From Phlebotomus papatasi (taxonomy: Eukaryota > Arthropoda > Insecta > Diptera > Psychodidae): a stretch of DNA of 64,000 bases. The stretch is from the NCBI RefSeq assembly GCF_024763615.1, contig NC_077225.1, positions 1,922,001-1,986,000 of the forward strand, written 5' to 3'. Made by a program: the position numbers and the translations under genes. The notes under the pieces were generated by a model. It searched no databases. It was given only the letters and a program-made list of their open reading frames with translations, and was not told where the DNA came from. This document shows positions 33,040 through 45,058 of the stretch, in pieces. How positions within the stretch are numbered: position 1 is the stretch's first letter; each line of letters begins with the position of its first letter.

Positions 33040-33815
33040 AATTCAAATCTTTGCGCGCATGATGAGTAGAATTGTCTGCTGTGAGTGAATCCCACATTCA
33101 ACACTTTACTTCATCTGTGAAATTTTTTGCTGTCTAGACCTGAAGAAGAAATTAGAGCAAATATTGCAGAAGGGTTTTGCATTGATTATAACGTCGATGA
33201 TCATACGGAACAATCAGAATGAAAACGTAAGTATGAGTATAAACCACATACTCCCACACGTCATCGATTGTATCTCTCCTCGACCTGGAGAAATGTTGGA
33301 GAACACCACTTTGGAGGATCAATTGTAATTTTGCTCGAACTAGACAGATGTTGCCAAATTTCTTTGTCCGAGCCTTCAAAATGTTAATAGTTGTAAAATC
33401 CACTATACTCTTTAATCTATATCAACAACATTATAAAATAAAATTATAGAATGACTTTTTTTCCTCATTTCCCATATAGTGGTAAATTGGTAATTTAAAT
33501 GTTTGTGTGCACGATGTGTAGAATTGTTTGGTGTGAGTATGTCTCATAGCCCAACATTTTTTCTCCCTGTGAAATATTTTCTTGACGGGTGAGAGTGAAG
33601 AAATTAGAGCCAACATTGCAGTGGAATATTGCACTGAATATGACGTCAGTGATCATATGGAATCCCTTGAATGAAAACATGAGTATAAGTACAAATCTCA
33701 TACTCCCAGAAGGCGTCGATTGTATCTCTCCATGATATGGAGAAATGTTTGGTGAACACCACTTTACGTCATCGATTGTAGATCTGATCGAGCTAAACAT
33801 GTGTTAGTAAATTTA
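33040..33815. repeat. Two diverged direct repeats of about 320 bp
   Basis: Segment 33065-33370 recurs at about 33515-33810: AGAAATTAGAGC(A/C)AA(A/C)ATTGCAG, GTCATCGATTGTATCTCTCC and GGAGAAATGTT(G/T)G are shared in the same order. Divergence is substantial. A related phrase, ACGTCA(C)CGATTGTA, also occurs at 34623, hinting at a wider family. No coding function seen. Confidence 0.5.
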
Positions 33816-34737
33816 ATTTTTCGACTCAATAAACTATTTAAAAGACTAATATAAAACCATATCGATCATTAAAATATGCATGCGGATTCTTTCATCAAAA
33901 TTATGCGAAGAGAAGAATTTATGTGAAATGAAATAACATTTTTGCTTTTAATTCTCTCGAGGGATCGTGAGGACGACAGAAGAATATCACTTTTCCCACC
34001 TGATCTTCCTCGAATTCAACAGGCAGAATGAATAATGCCACAGCGCATAAAAATTGCACTCGTTGACAAATTCTCCCAACTCGACCTTAAACTCTCTCAC
34101 TCTTTTCCACACTTACACGTCCCTCATTAGAGGCAAACATTTTTACGATAAGTAGTCAGGAGTATTCATATTAGGCACTATCAGTCAAGTATACCCCCAC
34201 CCTCCTAGTATCTCCGGCCAAGCATGATTGATCATCAAACATAAGCAACAGGGATTCATACCAACACACGGAAAATCTTTATGCATACATTATAAGAAAA
34301 ATGACTTCAGAGAAAGAGAAGCATGCAAATTAAAATAGATAGAACATTCGCGAAAATCATTTAGATTTTACATTTTACATAATAGGTGATAGTCGGTCAT
34401 TAAAAACAGCCATAGGAATTTCAATTCAAAAATCTACACACACACACACACATCAGCATTAAATTATTGCATCAACAATAATGTCGCTTCATGTTTCAAG
34501 AGGGATAGAGGTGACAACATATTTAATATAACGTCAATCTAAGGTTATGGACCCCACGGTAATGACGTCATGATAAGAACCTGCTCGTCAGTTTGAATTA
34601 GTTCCATACACACACCATAATACGTCACCGATTGTAACTTTTCGGAACCATGACGCCAGAGTAGGGTTTATGTGTGTGAGTGCCTCACTAACACTACTAC
34701 ACACACTTATTGTATTCAACCTCGATTTACACTACTC
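33816..34737. other. Intergenic sequence with a short (CA)n run
   Basis: No gene is seen. A (CA)7-8 microsatellite lies at about 34437-34452, and several ACGTCA-type motifs occur toward the right end. Confidence 0.4.
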
Positions 34738-34742
34738 ATATA

Positions 34743-34783
<41 letters not shown>

Positions 34784-34785
34784 AA
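34738..34785. repeat. (TA)n microsatellite
   Basis: An almost pure TA dinucleotide run of about 45 bp immediately precedes the CGCG-rich minisatellite. Confidence 0.9.
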
Positions 34786-34807
34786 ACATGGTATATACGT
34801 TTATATA

Positions 34808-35300
34808 TACCCGCGGATTTTCGCGGGTCGCGAAATTTTCGCGAGGGCGCGAAAATTTTCGCGGATTTTCGCAGGTCGCGATTTTTTCGCGGATTTTCGC
34901 GGGCCGCGAAAGTTTTCGCGAGTCGCGAAATTTTTCGCGGATTTTCACGGGCCGCGAAATTTTTCGCAGATTTTCACGGGTCGAGAAATTTTTCGCGGAT
35001 TTTCGCGGGTCGTGAAATTTTTCGAGGGTCGCGAAATTTTTCGCGGATTTTCGCGGGCCGCAAAATTTTTCGCGGATTTTCGCGGGTCGTTAAATTTTTC
35101 GCGGATTTTCGCGGGTCGTGAAATTTTTCGCGGATTTTCACGGGCCGCGAAATTTTTCGCGGATTTTCGCGGGTCGTGAAATTTTTCGCGGATTTTCGCG
35201 GGTCGTGAAATTTTTCGCGGATATTCGCGGGTCGCGAAATTTTTCGCGGATTTTCGCGGGCCTCGAAATTTCTTGCCGATTTTCGTGGGTGGCAAAATTT
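34808..35300. repeat. CGCG-rich minisatellite, about 30-bp unit
   Basis: About 16 units of the form TTTTTCGCGGATTTTCGCGG plus GTCGCGAAA or GTCGTGAAA are arranged head to tail. Each unit contains nested palindromes (TTTCGCG...CGCGAAA). The CpG density is very unlike the AT-rich surroundings. The translations rich in GREIFRGFSR have no independent support as protein. Confidence 0.85.
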
Positions 35301-35319
35301 CTAAAAATAAATGAAAATA

Positions 35320-37330
35320 CAATGTGATGTCAAGTTTGAAGCCTCTATAACTCATAGTTTCCGAGATAATCGACTTTAAAGATTTTCAGACATTTTTATG
35401 CATTTTTCGTCCAATTTTGCTCATTTTCAAATGAAATTTTTCACATCTCAAGCCTAAAGAAGGCTATAAACGGATGTAAAGTTTGAGGGCTCTATCTCTC
35501 ATAGTTTCCGAGATAATCGACTTTAAAGATTTTCAGACATTTTTTTTGCATTTCTCATACAATCTTTTCTCATTTTCAAATGAAATTTTGTACATCTCAA
35601 ACCTAAAGAAGGCTATAAACGTATGTAAAGTTTGATGGCTCTATCTCTCAAAGTTTCCGAGATAATCGACTATAAAGATTTTCAGACATTTTTATGCATT
35701 TCTCGTCAAATTTTGCTAATTTTCAAATGAAATTTTTCACATCTCAAGCCTGTAGGAGGCTCTAAACGGATGTAAAGTTTGAGGGCTCTATCTCTAATAG
35801 TTTCTGAGATAATCGACTTTAAAGATTTTCAGACATTTTTATGCATTTCTCGTCCAATTTTGCTCACTTTCAAATGAAATTTTTCACATCTCAAGCCTAA
35901 AGAAGGATATAAACGGATGTAAAGTTTGAGGGCTCTATCTCTCAAAGTTTCCGAGATAATCGACTTTAAAGATTTTCAGACATTTTTATGCATTTCTCGT
36001 CCAATTTTGCTCACTTTCAAATGAAATTTTTCACATCTCAATCCTGTAGGAGGCTCGAAACGGATGTAAAGTTTGAGGCCTCTATCTCTCATAGTTTTCG
36101 AGATAATCAACTTCAAAGATTTTCAGACACTTTTATGCATTTCTCGTCCAATTTTCTTAATTTTCAAATGAAATTTTGCACATATTAAGCCTGAAAGAGG
36201 CTCTAAATGGATGTAAAGTTTGAGGCCTCTATCTCTCATAGTTTTCGAGATAATCGACTTCAAAGATTTTCAGACACTTTTATGCATTTCTCGTCCAATT
36301 TTCTTAATTTTCAAATGAAATTTTGCACATATTAGGCCTGAAAGAGGCTCTAAATGGATGTAAAGTTTGAGGCCTCTATCTCTCATAGTTTCCGAGATAA
36401 TCAACTTTAAAGATTTTCAGACACTTTTATGCATTTCCCTTCCAATTTTCTTAATTCACAAGCGAGATTTTGCACATCTCAAGCCTGTAGGAGGCTATAA
36501 ACCGATGTAAAGTTTGAAGCCTCTATAACTCATAATTTCCGAGATAATCGACTTTAAAGATTTTCAGACACTGTTGTGCATTTCTCGTCCAATTTTGCTC
36601 ATTTTCAAATGAAATTTTGCACATCTCAAGCCTGTAGGAGGCTCGAAACGGATGTAAAGTTTGAGGGCTCTATCTCTCATAGTTTCTGAGATAATCGACT
36701 TTAAAGAGTTTCAGACATTTTTATGCATTTCTCGTCCAATTTTGTTCATTTTCAAATAAAATTTTGCACATCTCAATCCCTTAGGAGGCTTTAAACGGAT
36801 GCAAAGTTTGAGGGCTCTATCTCTTACAGTTTCTGAGATAATCCACTTTAAAGATTTTCAGACATTTTTATGCATTTCTCGTCCAATTTTGCTCATTTTC
36901 AAATGAAATTTTGCACATCTCAAGCCTGTAGGAGGCTTTAAACGGATGTAAAGTTTGAGGGCTCTATCTCTCACAGTTTCTGAGATAATCGACTTTAAAG
37001 ATTTTCAGACATTTTTATGCATTTCTCGTCCAATTTTGCTCATTTTCAAATGAAATTTTGCACATCTCAAGCCTGTAGGAGGCTTTAAACGGATGTAAAG
37101 TTTGAGGGCTCTATCTCTCACAGTTTCTGAGATAATCGACTTTAAAGATTTTCAGACATTTTTATGCATTTCTCGTCCAATTTTGCTCATTTTCAAATGA
37201 AATTTTGCACATCTCAAGCCTGTAGGAGGCTTTAAACCGATGTAAAGTTTGAGGGCTCTATCTCTCAAAATTTCCGAGATAATCGACTTTAAAGATTTTC
37301 AGATGATTTTGTGGATTTCTCATCCAATTT
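35320..37330. repeat. Satellite array with 147-bp unit, about 14 copies
   Basis: The phrase GTTTGAGGGCTCTATCTCTC recurs at 35334, 35481, 35630, 35777, 35924, 36071, 36218, 36365, 36512, 36659, 36806, 36953, 37100 and 37247. All steps are 147 bp except one of 149. Other fixed parts of the unit are GAGATAATCGACTTTAAAGA and CATTTCTCGTCCAATTTT. Neighbouring copies in the right half are nearly identical, while the left half is more diverged, the usual pattern of local homogenisation. Not coding. Confidence 0.92.
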
Positions 37331-37609
37331 GCCTTATCAATAACGATAATAAGTTACATACAGTTTAAGAATTATTAAACGAAATTTGCATTATTTATGT
37401 ATAAATATCGTTCGAGTTTGCCACAATTCGAATTTGCAGTGAAGGATTCGCACCTTTATAAGCTGATCTAGGCTTATCACTGGCTTTTTGAAGTACGGAT
37501 AAGTATTTACTCTGCCCTATTTTTTCATATTATAGGGCTATATCGTACTTCTGGTTCAATCAGCAAAATTTTCAATTTCAAACTTCCAACAAATTGGCTT
37601 TTTAATATT

Positions 37610-39340
37610 TAACAGATTTGTTAGATTTCTTTTAATGTAGTTTCAACTCTTTCAGATGATGACGGCTTTTAACACTGACAACCCAAACGTCGTCGATGAA
37701 AGTGCAGTATTTATAATCAATTTTGCTCAGATGGTCTTTAGGCTTCCATCCATAATGGCGATTGAAATTATCCACTAAGCGACAATTGAAGAAAATCTAC
37801 TATCTCTATACAACAGAAGGTAATATAATGATCATTTTGTTGTATTCTTTTATCCTAAAATTCAATTTCTTGTCGATTGTTTCAGACTCACAAGCAGATT
37901 TAATTCTGCTTCTTTTGCTGATTTTCTCAAACTGTGGTGGTAACATAAATGCTCAAATGGATATGATTCTACATTTTAAGTCCAAAAAGAAGATTCCAGG
38001 ATCTGGTAGATAAATGATTTTTAAGAACAGTGAAAGAAAATTTATTTTTAATAAAAATAAATAAATAAAATTATGACTTATTCTTATTTATATTTATTCT
38101 TAAAATCAGTCGAAATAAATCTTGAAATTATTCTCCTGCGGTCTTAAATTTAATCTGCTAACCTCTAAAAAAGATTTAAAGTTATTCGAAAAAAATCTTA
38201 TTTTCAGTTCCGACTTAATTTTATTCTTTATAGGACTAATATTAAGAATAAAAAAATCTTAATATTTTTTAAGCCTTAAAAAGACTAGAAATTATGAAGA
38301 AAAGATTAATTTTTAATCTGTTTTTTCTGTCAGTGTTTAAACATCACTCACTTCTCGTCTCATTTTTTCTCTTTTTCCATTTTTCGCGGAATGTCCACTT
38401 CTGACTGAATCAGTGGCACCAACACGTGCTCTCCCTTGGAGCCCGTTATCACTTATTGATCCTATGCCTATCCTTTGTGGCTGCTTCCTTCCTCCTTACT
38501 AGGCCAAATGATGATTTTCACCTATTTATTGTAGGGGAGACCGGGGTACCTATAGCCAGGGGTAGAATTAGTCAGTGGATTTTTCTCGTTTCCCTAAAAT
38601 TGTACATTGAACAAAGTATTGTTTAATTAAAGTATAAAATTTATATTTATAAAATTTAGTTTTATAAAATAGATATCACTGAGAGAAAAAAAAGATTAAA
38701 ATTTAATCTTTTCTTCATAATTTCAAGTCTTTTTAGGGCTTAAAAAATATTAAGATTTTTTTATTCTTAATATTAGTCCTGTAAAGAATAAAATTAAGTC
38801 GGAACTGAAAATAAGATTTTTTTCGAATAACTTTAAATCTTTTTTTTAGAAGCTAGCAGATTAAATTTAAGACTGCAAAAGATTAATTTCAAGATTTATT
38901 TCAACTGATTTTAAGAATAAATATGAATAAAAATAAGTTATAATTTTAAGATTTTTTATTGAAAATAAGTATTTTTTCACTGCTTTCTTGAACATTTTTA
39001 ATTTCTTGCCATCATCCTCACGGTCTGAGAAAATTAAAGTATCCAGCAAAACAAGCAGGATACAATCTGCTTGTGAGTCTGAAACAACAAAAAATGAATT
39101 TTAGGATAAATGAATACGACGAATAAATCGTCATTGTATTACCTTCTGGTGTTAGGAGATCATAGATTTCCTTCAATAGTCGCTAACTGGATTTATCTTT
39201 AAAATCAATCGCCATGATGAACAGGACCCTAGTAACAATCCAAGCAAAATTGCTTAAATTATGCCTTTTCTCTGACGGTTGGGTTTTCAGTATTAAAAAC
39301 CATCATCATCTGAAAGAGTTGAAACTTCATTAAAAAATAT
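37610..39340. repeat. Long inverted repeat carrying an intron-containing gene-like segment
   Basis: The plus-strand arm 37610-38340 recurs inverted at about 38655-39340. The shared content is TTTCAACTCTTTCAGATGATGA, then an exon-like stretch, an intron-like gap (GTAATA...TTGTTTCAG), then GACTCACAAGCAGATT and a long AAGATT-rich tail ending in CACTGA(G/C)AG-type sequence. In the right arm the second exon reads DSQADCILLVLLDTLIF and SDREDDGKKLKMFKKAVKKY; in the left arm it is more damaged. I do not recognise the protein. The spacer 38341-38654 has GGGGAGACCGGGGTACC and no gene. Confidence 0.6.
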
Positions 39341-40679
39341 CTAACAAATGTGTTGAGTATTAAAAAGCTAATTTGCAAAAAATTATGAAATGATAAAAAT
39401 ATTTTCGATTTAAACAGAAATGCGTTAAATATAGGCAAGAGTACATAATGCAATAAAATAAATGGAATTTTCAAGCATCTATATAATACCGAAAACCTAT
39501 TTTATTCCATGGGAGAGTCCTATATCCTATTCCTGTTGCCCTAGAACTCTTAACGCTTCTTGCATACATATACACAAAGTGAAAGTTAATGTTCTTCATT
39601 CATTATCATCAGTCTGTCATTAAATACTTCAAAAATACAAAGTATGACATCTATATAGACAGTGCTTAGACTGTAAAATACCTAGGGTAGCGGTTCCTAA
39701 ATGCTTTTCCTCCTTGTGCTACTAAGGGGGGGGGGGGGAGATGGGAAACAGAAGACATTACTGTACATGCCTTACCCTAAAATAACTTAACAAGCCTTAG
39801 ATTCATTTTGCATTGCGAACTTCAAACCTTCCAAATATATTTATTTAGGAGCTCAGGTTCTGGATTAAACATCACCCAACCTGTATCCGGAAACACAAAA
39901 GTCCAACTACACCGATACGACAGTTGCCAAAAATAAGATATTCAGTGGGAAATTTAACCAATCTTTTATCCAGGAACTCATAAACTCCTGTAATACTATT
40001 TAAAGCCTAAAATTCCTAATCAAAAATCAAACAACTTGCAACCTGAAATTCAAACCCTCCAAATATATTCACTAAAGGCTCAGGTTCTTGATTAAACATT
40101 ACCTATAACTTGTATCAGAAAATACATAAAAGTCCAGCTACGTCAATAATATCGACGTTATCATTCCATACTATTTTATCTGAGAATATGATAACTTTTC
40201 AGGAGATCCATTTGAAGTTGGTGATTTCCTATACTGCAGGTATAAATTTTCTAAAAAATTGAATATCTCGTTACCCGAACGCTGGATGACCACCAAATCT
40301 CGCGGAGTAATCTAAGTCGACTTAGAATAATATGGAATGGAGCTGTCGATATAGTTAATAAAATTCACTAAAAACTCAATCATATTGCATTCAAGAACAC
40401 AAAAACTGATATAATACCAATTAAAGCTTAAGATTCTCAATCACAAATGATCCAATTTGCATCAGGGAATTGAAACCTTCCAACTAAAGGCTTAGATTCT
40501 TTATCAAAAGTGACACAACTTGTATCCGGAAACTAAAAAAGTTCAGCTAAAAAAACAATTCACAACTATTTCCACTAAAAACGCACTAATCTTGAATTAA
40601 GACACGTAATATATCTTTGTCGACGTCCCAAACGCCCCCATGGAAAAGTTAGTTTAGGACGGTTAGCACATTTGTGTTG
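39341..40679. other. Intergenic sequence with repeated AT-rich phrases
   Basis: No gene is seen. A G run of about 13 lies at 39727-39740. The phrases AACCTTCCAA(A/C)TA and GGCT(C/T)AG(G/A)TTCTTTATCA/GATTAAACAT recur three times between 39830 and 40510 with a spacing of about 230-430 bp, suggesting an old duplication. Confidence 0.35.
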
Positions 40680-41086
40680 TACTTACCCCGTTTTCTTTAC
40701 TCAACTTCCTGAGCTGATATTTAAGGACGATTATGTCTCCAATGCATTGGTCGGCTTTAAAAATTTTGGAGAGGGCTTCAGCGTCTAGTATTTCCAAAGG
40801 TTTTTTCCTGATGGAGCCGCATTCTCACAGACGCTTTGCACCGTCCTCACTAACTCCCCATTCTCGCATAATATCTTCAATCTCACTTGACAGATATCAC
40901 AATAATGTTCGTCCACTCCTTGATCGTTTTTCCTAAAAAAGAAAAGGCAAATAAAAAAAAGAAAATAAAGAAGGAAAATTGTTTACCTCTTGTGCTAACG
41001 GCTTGGCGTTCACTGTCAAAATGGCCGACCTTCTCGTTGAAGAAGCACAATTCTTTTTCTCCCTCTCTCACATAGCACGGACACAT
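40680..41086 (-). pseudogene. Two-exon gene-like fragment of unknown family
   Basis: The minus strand shows an exon from about 41086 (EKELCFFNEKVGHFDSERQA) ending before GTAAAC at about 40986. A pyrimidine-rich intron follows, ending TTTTCTTTTTTAG at about 40934, then a second exon (SSEIEDIMREWGVSEDGAKR, then PLEILDAEALSKIF and VLKYQLRKLSKENG) ending before GTAAGT at about 40680. The second exon has a TGA after AKRL and a possible break near its start. The pattern REWG ... LD.EAL..IF recalls a SAM-like helical domain, but this is weak. It may belong to the same gene-like repeat as the inverted pair on the left. Confidence 0.45.
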
Positions 41087-41099
41087 TGCTGCGCACTAT

Positions 41100-41312
41100 A
41101 TTCGTTTCTTTCTCTCAGAGAGAGTAAAGAATAAAAACAAGTCTCCGAATAAAGATTTGAATTTAAGACTAAAACGACTAAAAACTAATCTGAGATATGA
41201 ATGAAAAGATTAAAATTTATTCTTTTAGCTTAAAATTTAATCTTTTTTTGCAGAATAAAATTAAGTTGTCAAAAAATATAATTTTAAGATTTATTTTTTC
41301 TCTCAGTGTAAA
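41100..41312. repeat. MITE-like AT-rich element
   Basis: The right end TTATTTTTTCTCTCAGTG matches the inverted CACTGAGAGAAAAAAAAGAT at 38671 and the TTTTTTCTGTCAGTG at 38324. Its AAGATTAAAATTTAATC-type body is shared with the tails of the inverted repeat. This suggests a small inverted-repeat transposon family with CACTGAGAG ends. Boundaries are approximate. Confidence 0.4.
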
Positions 41313-42028
41313 ATTGAAATTTTGATGTTACAGTTTTCGGACCAGCATTTGGTCTTCTGAGTTTCTAGTCAATATAAATAATTATAAACCTGATTAAAAA
41401 ATATTTTTACTTGGATAATAATTTATCCAATTTTTTATATAGGACGATAAACACTGAAACAGCCCTCGGGGCAGTTGTAGCCACTCTTCCGTGGCGGGAT
41501 AAAACTATTGATGATTTTTCACTAATACATGGATAATTGTTATATGAAAAATACTATTGATATTCCAAGCAATATTGCCATTCGGATGAAAAATTTGTGA
41601 AATATATTTTTCCGCAATTATAAAAATGACATAAAAAAGTCATCTAAAGCCTTTTTCTGAGGTTTAAATGACATATGTAGCATCAGTGGGCTTCAGTTTA
41701 TCAAGTGAAATAATATTTGGTATCTCCAGTTTAATATTTCATCTGGAAAACTGGTGGCAATTAGCACCCCTAAAGTGGCTATATCTACCCAGGCCGGGGC
41801 AAGTGTAGCCAATGTGTCATACTTTTTTCATTATCCTCTCTAGAAAAATGCAAGGATTTTAGAGCTTTGGAGTACACTGTTTCATACAGCCAATATCCTA
41901 ATGCTACTTATGAAACACAAAAACATTAGACAAACCTTATCATTTTTTCACAAACCACACGCGAAAAGAAAAGCTTCATTTGCTGGCTAATTCTACCCCT
42001 CTCTCTCCTATTTACGTATGTATTTATA
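41313..42028. other. Intergenic sequence
   Basis: No gene is seen. Phrases such as GGCCGGGGCAAGTGTAGCC and CAGTTGTAGCCACTC resemble the spacer of the 37.6-39.3 kb inverted repeat, so an old dispersed repeat is likely. Confidence 0.35.
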
Positions 42029-43853
42029 AAGGGACAGATAATCCTAACCGGCTTATGTAGGTGAGATTCTTAACGTGAGCTAACTCGGAGTGCATGCAAA
42101 TTCGATTTGATGCTGAAGTAGGGAGACGCCATTCAGTTATCTTGAATCAAATTCGTGAAATTATACAAGTTTTGTATTTGACCAAAATATCAAGGATTTG
42201 GATGAACTGACAGAAAAGTGTTATATGGGTGAACTGTAGACCAGAATGTTCTCTATAATTTTGCCGTAGAACTTGAACTCATCGATTACTCAGAAGCCAA
42301 GATAATCGACGTTGTTTGTTTCTGAACTCGTTTTTTCGACCAGAGCGTCCCGAGTGTTCATTTGGTGAACTTCAACTATATCAAAGAATTGTTGTATTTT
42401 GTGAGAATTTCCATTTAAAACCTTATTTTAAGTGTCTTGGTGGAGTAGAGGCAGTCAAATTGGCATCTGAGTGATTTCAAAGCGTTATTATGGGAAAAAT
42501 CATTTTTTTCACACTTAAACGGCAAAATCGGTGTGATAGCGTAGCCTGACTGGAAAATGATGTATGGACGAAATATAGAGACAAATGTTCTCTACAATTA
42601 TGTTGAAGTAATCATCAAAATCGGCTCAGCGACGGTCGAGATAATTGAGGTTATGTGATATTGAAAATGGTTTTTCGACTGTGGCGCCCCTGGTGTTGGT
42701 CCCACAAAGTTCAAATGTTCTAGAAAGTTGTAGCATTTGGTGAGATCTTTCGTTTAAGCCCTCATTCATCAAAATCGGTCACATAGAACCGGAGATATGA
42801 TTTTTTGAATTTCGTGAACTTTGACCCCTCATATCTCCGGTTCTATTGAAACCACAGCGCACATACGCACCATTTTGGAAACGTCCTAGACTGGACTACA
42901 ACATACTAAAATTTCATTAACTTGCACAATGCCGTTTTTGAGAAAAGTGACTTTGAATTTCGATGAATTTTGACGCTATCACAGCGCCACCTGTGGTGAC
43001 TTTTTGAACTTCCATCTGAAAGTGCTCATCGAGACGAAACCAAAAAGGTAAAATTTAGGTCGCTATGTTAATTAGAACCGGAGATAGAGGCCGGTCAATG
43101 TTCGAACTTTGACCCCTTATAGCTCGGGTCAGGGGTTATGGATCGACTTAAGGTTTTTTTTGTTTGATAGGTATAATCAACGGCTACAACATACTAAATT
43201 TTCAGCCCGATGCACAATGGAATTTTTGAGTTATTTAACTTTTAGGATTTAAAAATTTTCTTTTTAATAATAGCGCCCCTAGCGGTGGTTTTATGAACTT
43301 GCGATGTTAGAAGGGGAAGTGGCATTTCACGAGAGCTTTCCAAAAAGTCATCACTTTTTAAATTCTGACAATTAGAACCGGAGTTATGGCCATTTTAAGA
43401 AATTTTTTTTGGACCCTTATAGCTCGGGTCAGGGGGGTCCGGGAACCTTAAGTTTGGTATTGATGGAAAGCTCTAAGGCCCAGCTATAACATACTAAAAT
43501 TTGAGTCCGCTGAATGCCATAGGGGCGGAGCTATTGAGAAAACAAAAAAAGGGGGGTCTTCAAAATGACGGAAGGAGGGGTGGGGGGTGGGGGGTCTATG
43601 CACCAAGTTGCAATTTTCACCCGATATATAACCTTTGCCGAAAACCGCAAGTCGATATCTTTTTTAGTTTAGGAGCTATTAAGCTCCAAAGAGCGGCCGG
43701 CCGGCCGGCCGGCCGGCCGGGAACGTAACTTAGCCACATATATATTCGGAATCAGGAAGTGACGAAACACATTTTGGCCAAATTTGAGGTCGATCGGACG
43801 ACATGAAATTTTGTTAGGATTATAGTAGGTGAGATTGTTAAGAATCTCACCTA
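42029..43853 (+). mobile_element. HINE/Helentron-like repeat, copy 3
   Basis: This 1825-bp copy is in the same orientation as copy 1, with the same AAGGGACAG start and terminal hairpin (AGGTGAGATT / AATCTCACCT). It carries the longest CCGG tract of the three copies, about seven units near 43695-43724. It ends directly at the left end of the Tc1-type palindrome. No coding capacity. Confidence 0.6.
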
Positions 43854-44226
43854 ATATATACACTAACGGCCAAAACATTAAATACACCCTTCGTAAGCTT
43901 AAATTCACGTAATTTGGACCGGGAAGACGCTGTAATATCCAGTTCTATTGACTGAAATAGTTTCATATATAAACCTAAGAACAGTTTTAAACAAGATTTG
44001 AGAAAATACATGAGCTACAAAATTTATAATTTGAGGATCAGCCAAAAATTAGCTTTTTGGAAAAAATACAAAAGTAGCCCCACATTCTAAAACTGATCTA
44101 ATCTTTTAATAATCATTTAATATAAGCTAAATACTATTAGTAAATATTATTAAGAGTCAGAAAAACTGAAAATAATACCGAGGGAATATTTTTGGTACGG
44201 ATTGTGGTCGGTTTCCGGTGTGATGT
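43854..44226 (-). mobile_element. Left arm (outer part) of a palindromic Tc1-type element
   Basis: The sequence ATACACTAACGGCCAAAACA starts an inverted terminal repeat that reappears as TGTTTTGGCCGTTAGTGTAT at 53186-53205. The arm is copied in reverse over 52830-53205. It is non-coding 3' sequence of a Tc1/mariner-type transposon, cut at 44226 by LTR element C; the arm resumes at 51944. Confidence 0.7.
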
Positions 44227-45058
44227 TGTGGTGACCCCAATTGAGGTCACCTTGTTGCCTCTGGATCCAGTTGATGTTGTTTCACAAATACACTATTTTT
44301 TTGAGTTTCTATACTTTTTATTAAGGAAGATTATTACACTGCCCAATGGCATGGGCCACGTTTACACAGTGACTGAACCAACCTCTTGAATCTAGCTACT
44401 CTTTTTATACTGAAATCCTCCACTCGCACCCTAATTCTATTCGACATTATTTCCCGTGGGAAGGTGTCCAATTAGTGATTCAGGACGAACCTCTAGATAA
44501 CGATCGTCTGGAGACGATCGTTAAGTGCCTATAAAAATATCCAACTATCCACTTTCGCTATCTCTAGAGTTTTCTCCAACACTTTCTATATCCTTAAGAA
44601 AGGGGATGCTTAATTGAGATGACCGAGGACCACACACCTTTTTGATCTTTGTTATCTTTGTCCCTATTTCTTTTCAGGATTTTATGGCTTTCTTGGCGCG
44701 AGGTCTTATTTTACGACCCTCTCGAAGAGAAAGTAATCTTAAAAGCTTGTCACCATAGATCACCCACTTTACGAGTTTTCCAGGAATAGAGGATGCCTTT
44801 GTTTGCTTAATTAAGCCAACAAATGCATCCCCTTTTTGGTCACTCATATCTCGCCCATCGTGATCTTACGAACACCTGCCTAATGGCTTAAGATGTTACT
44901 TTGTCTCTGGGCTATAAATTTCGTAAGGATAATTGGATAGAAAACTCTCGCGGCGCTAGACATGATCTATCATGTCTCTTCTTGATATTTCACGAAAGAA
45001 CCAGCGCGATCATGAATATTTGAAAACCGAGTTGTGATGCACAAAATGCGTCACAACA
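44227..45058 (-). repeat. 3' LTR of element C
   Basis: Apparently identical to 51108-51939. It holds a perfect inverted repeat at 44499-44522 (arms AACGATCGTC and GACGATCGTT, loop TGGA). A polypurine tract with core CAGGGGAAAGGAATG precedes it on the minus strand. Confidence 0.88.

Noticed and set aside
34670..35179. Long plus-strand frame through the CGCG minisatellite
   Set aside because: The frame is produced by a repeat unit free of stops. Both strands and several frames are open, and the translation is a simple repeat.
34808..37330. CRISPR-like regular repeats
   Set aside because: The repeats are contiguous tandem units with no unique spacers, in an insect genome.
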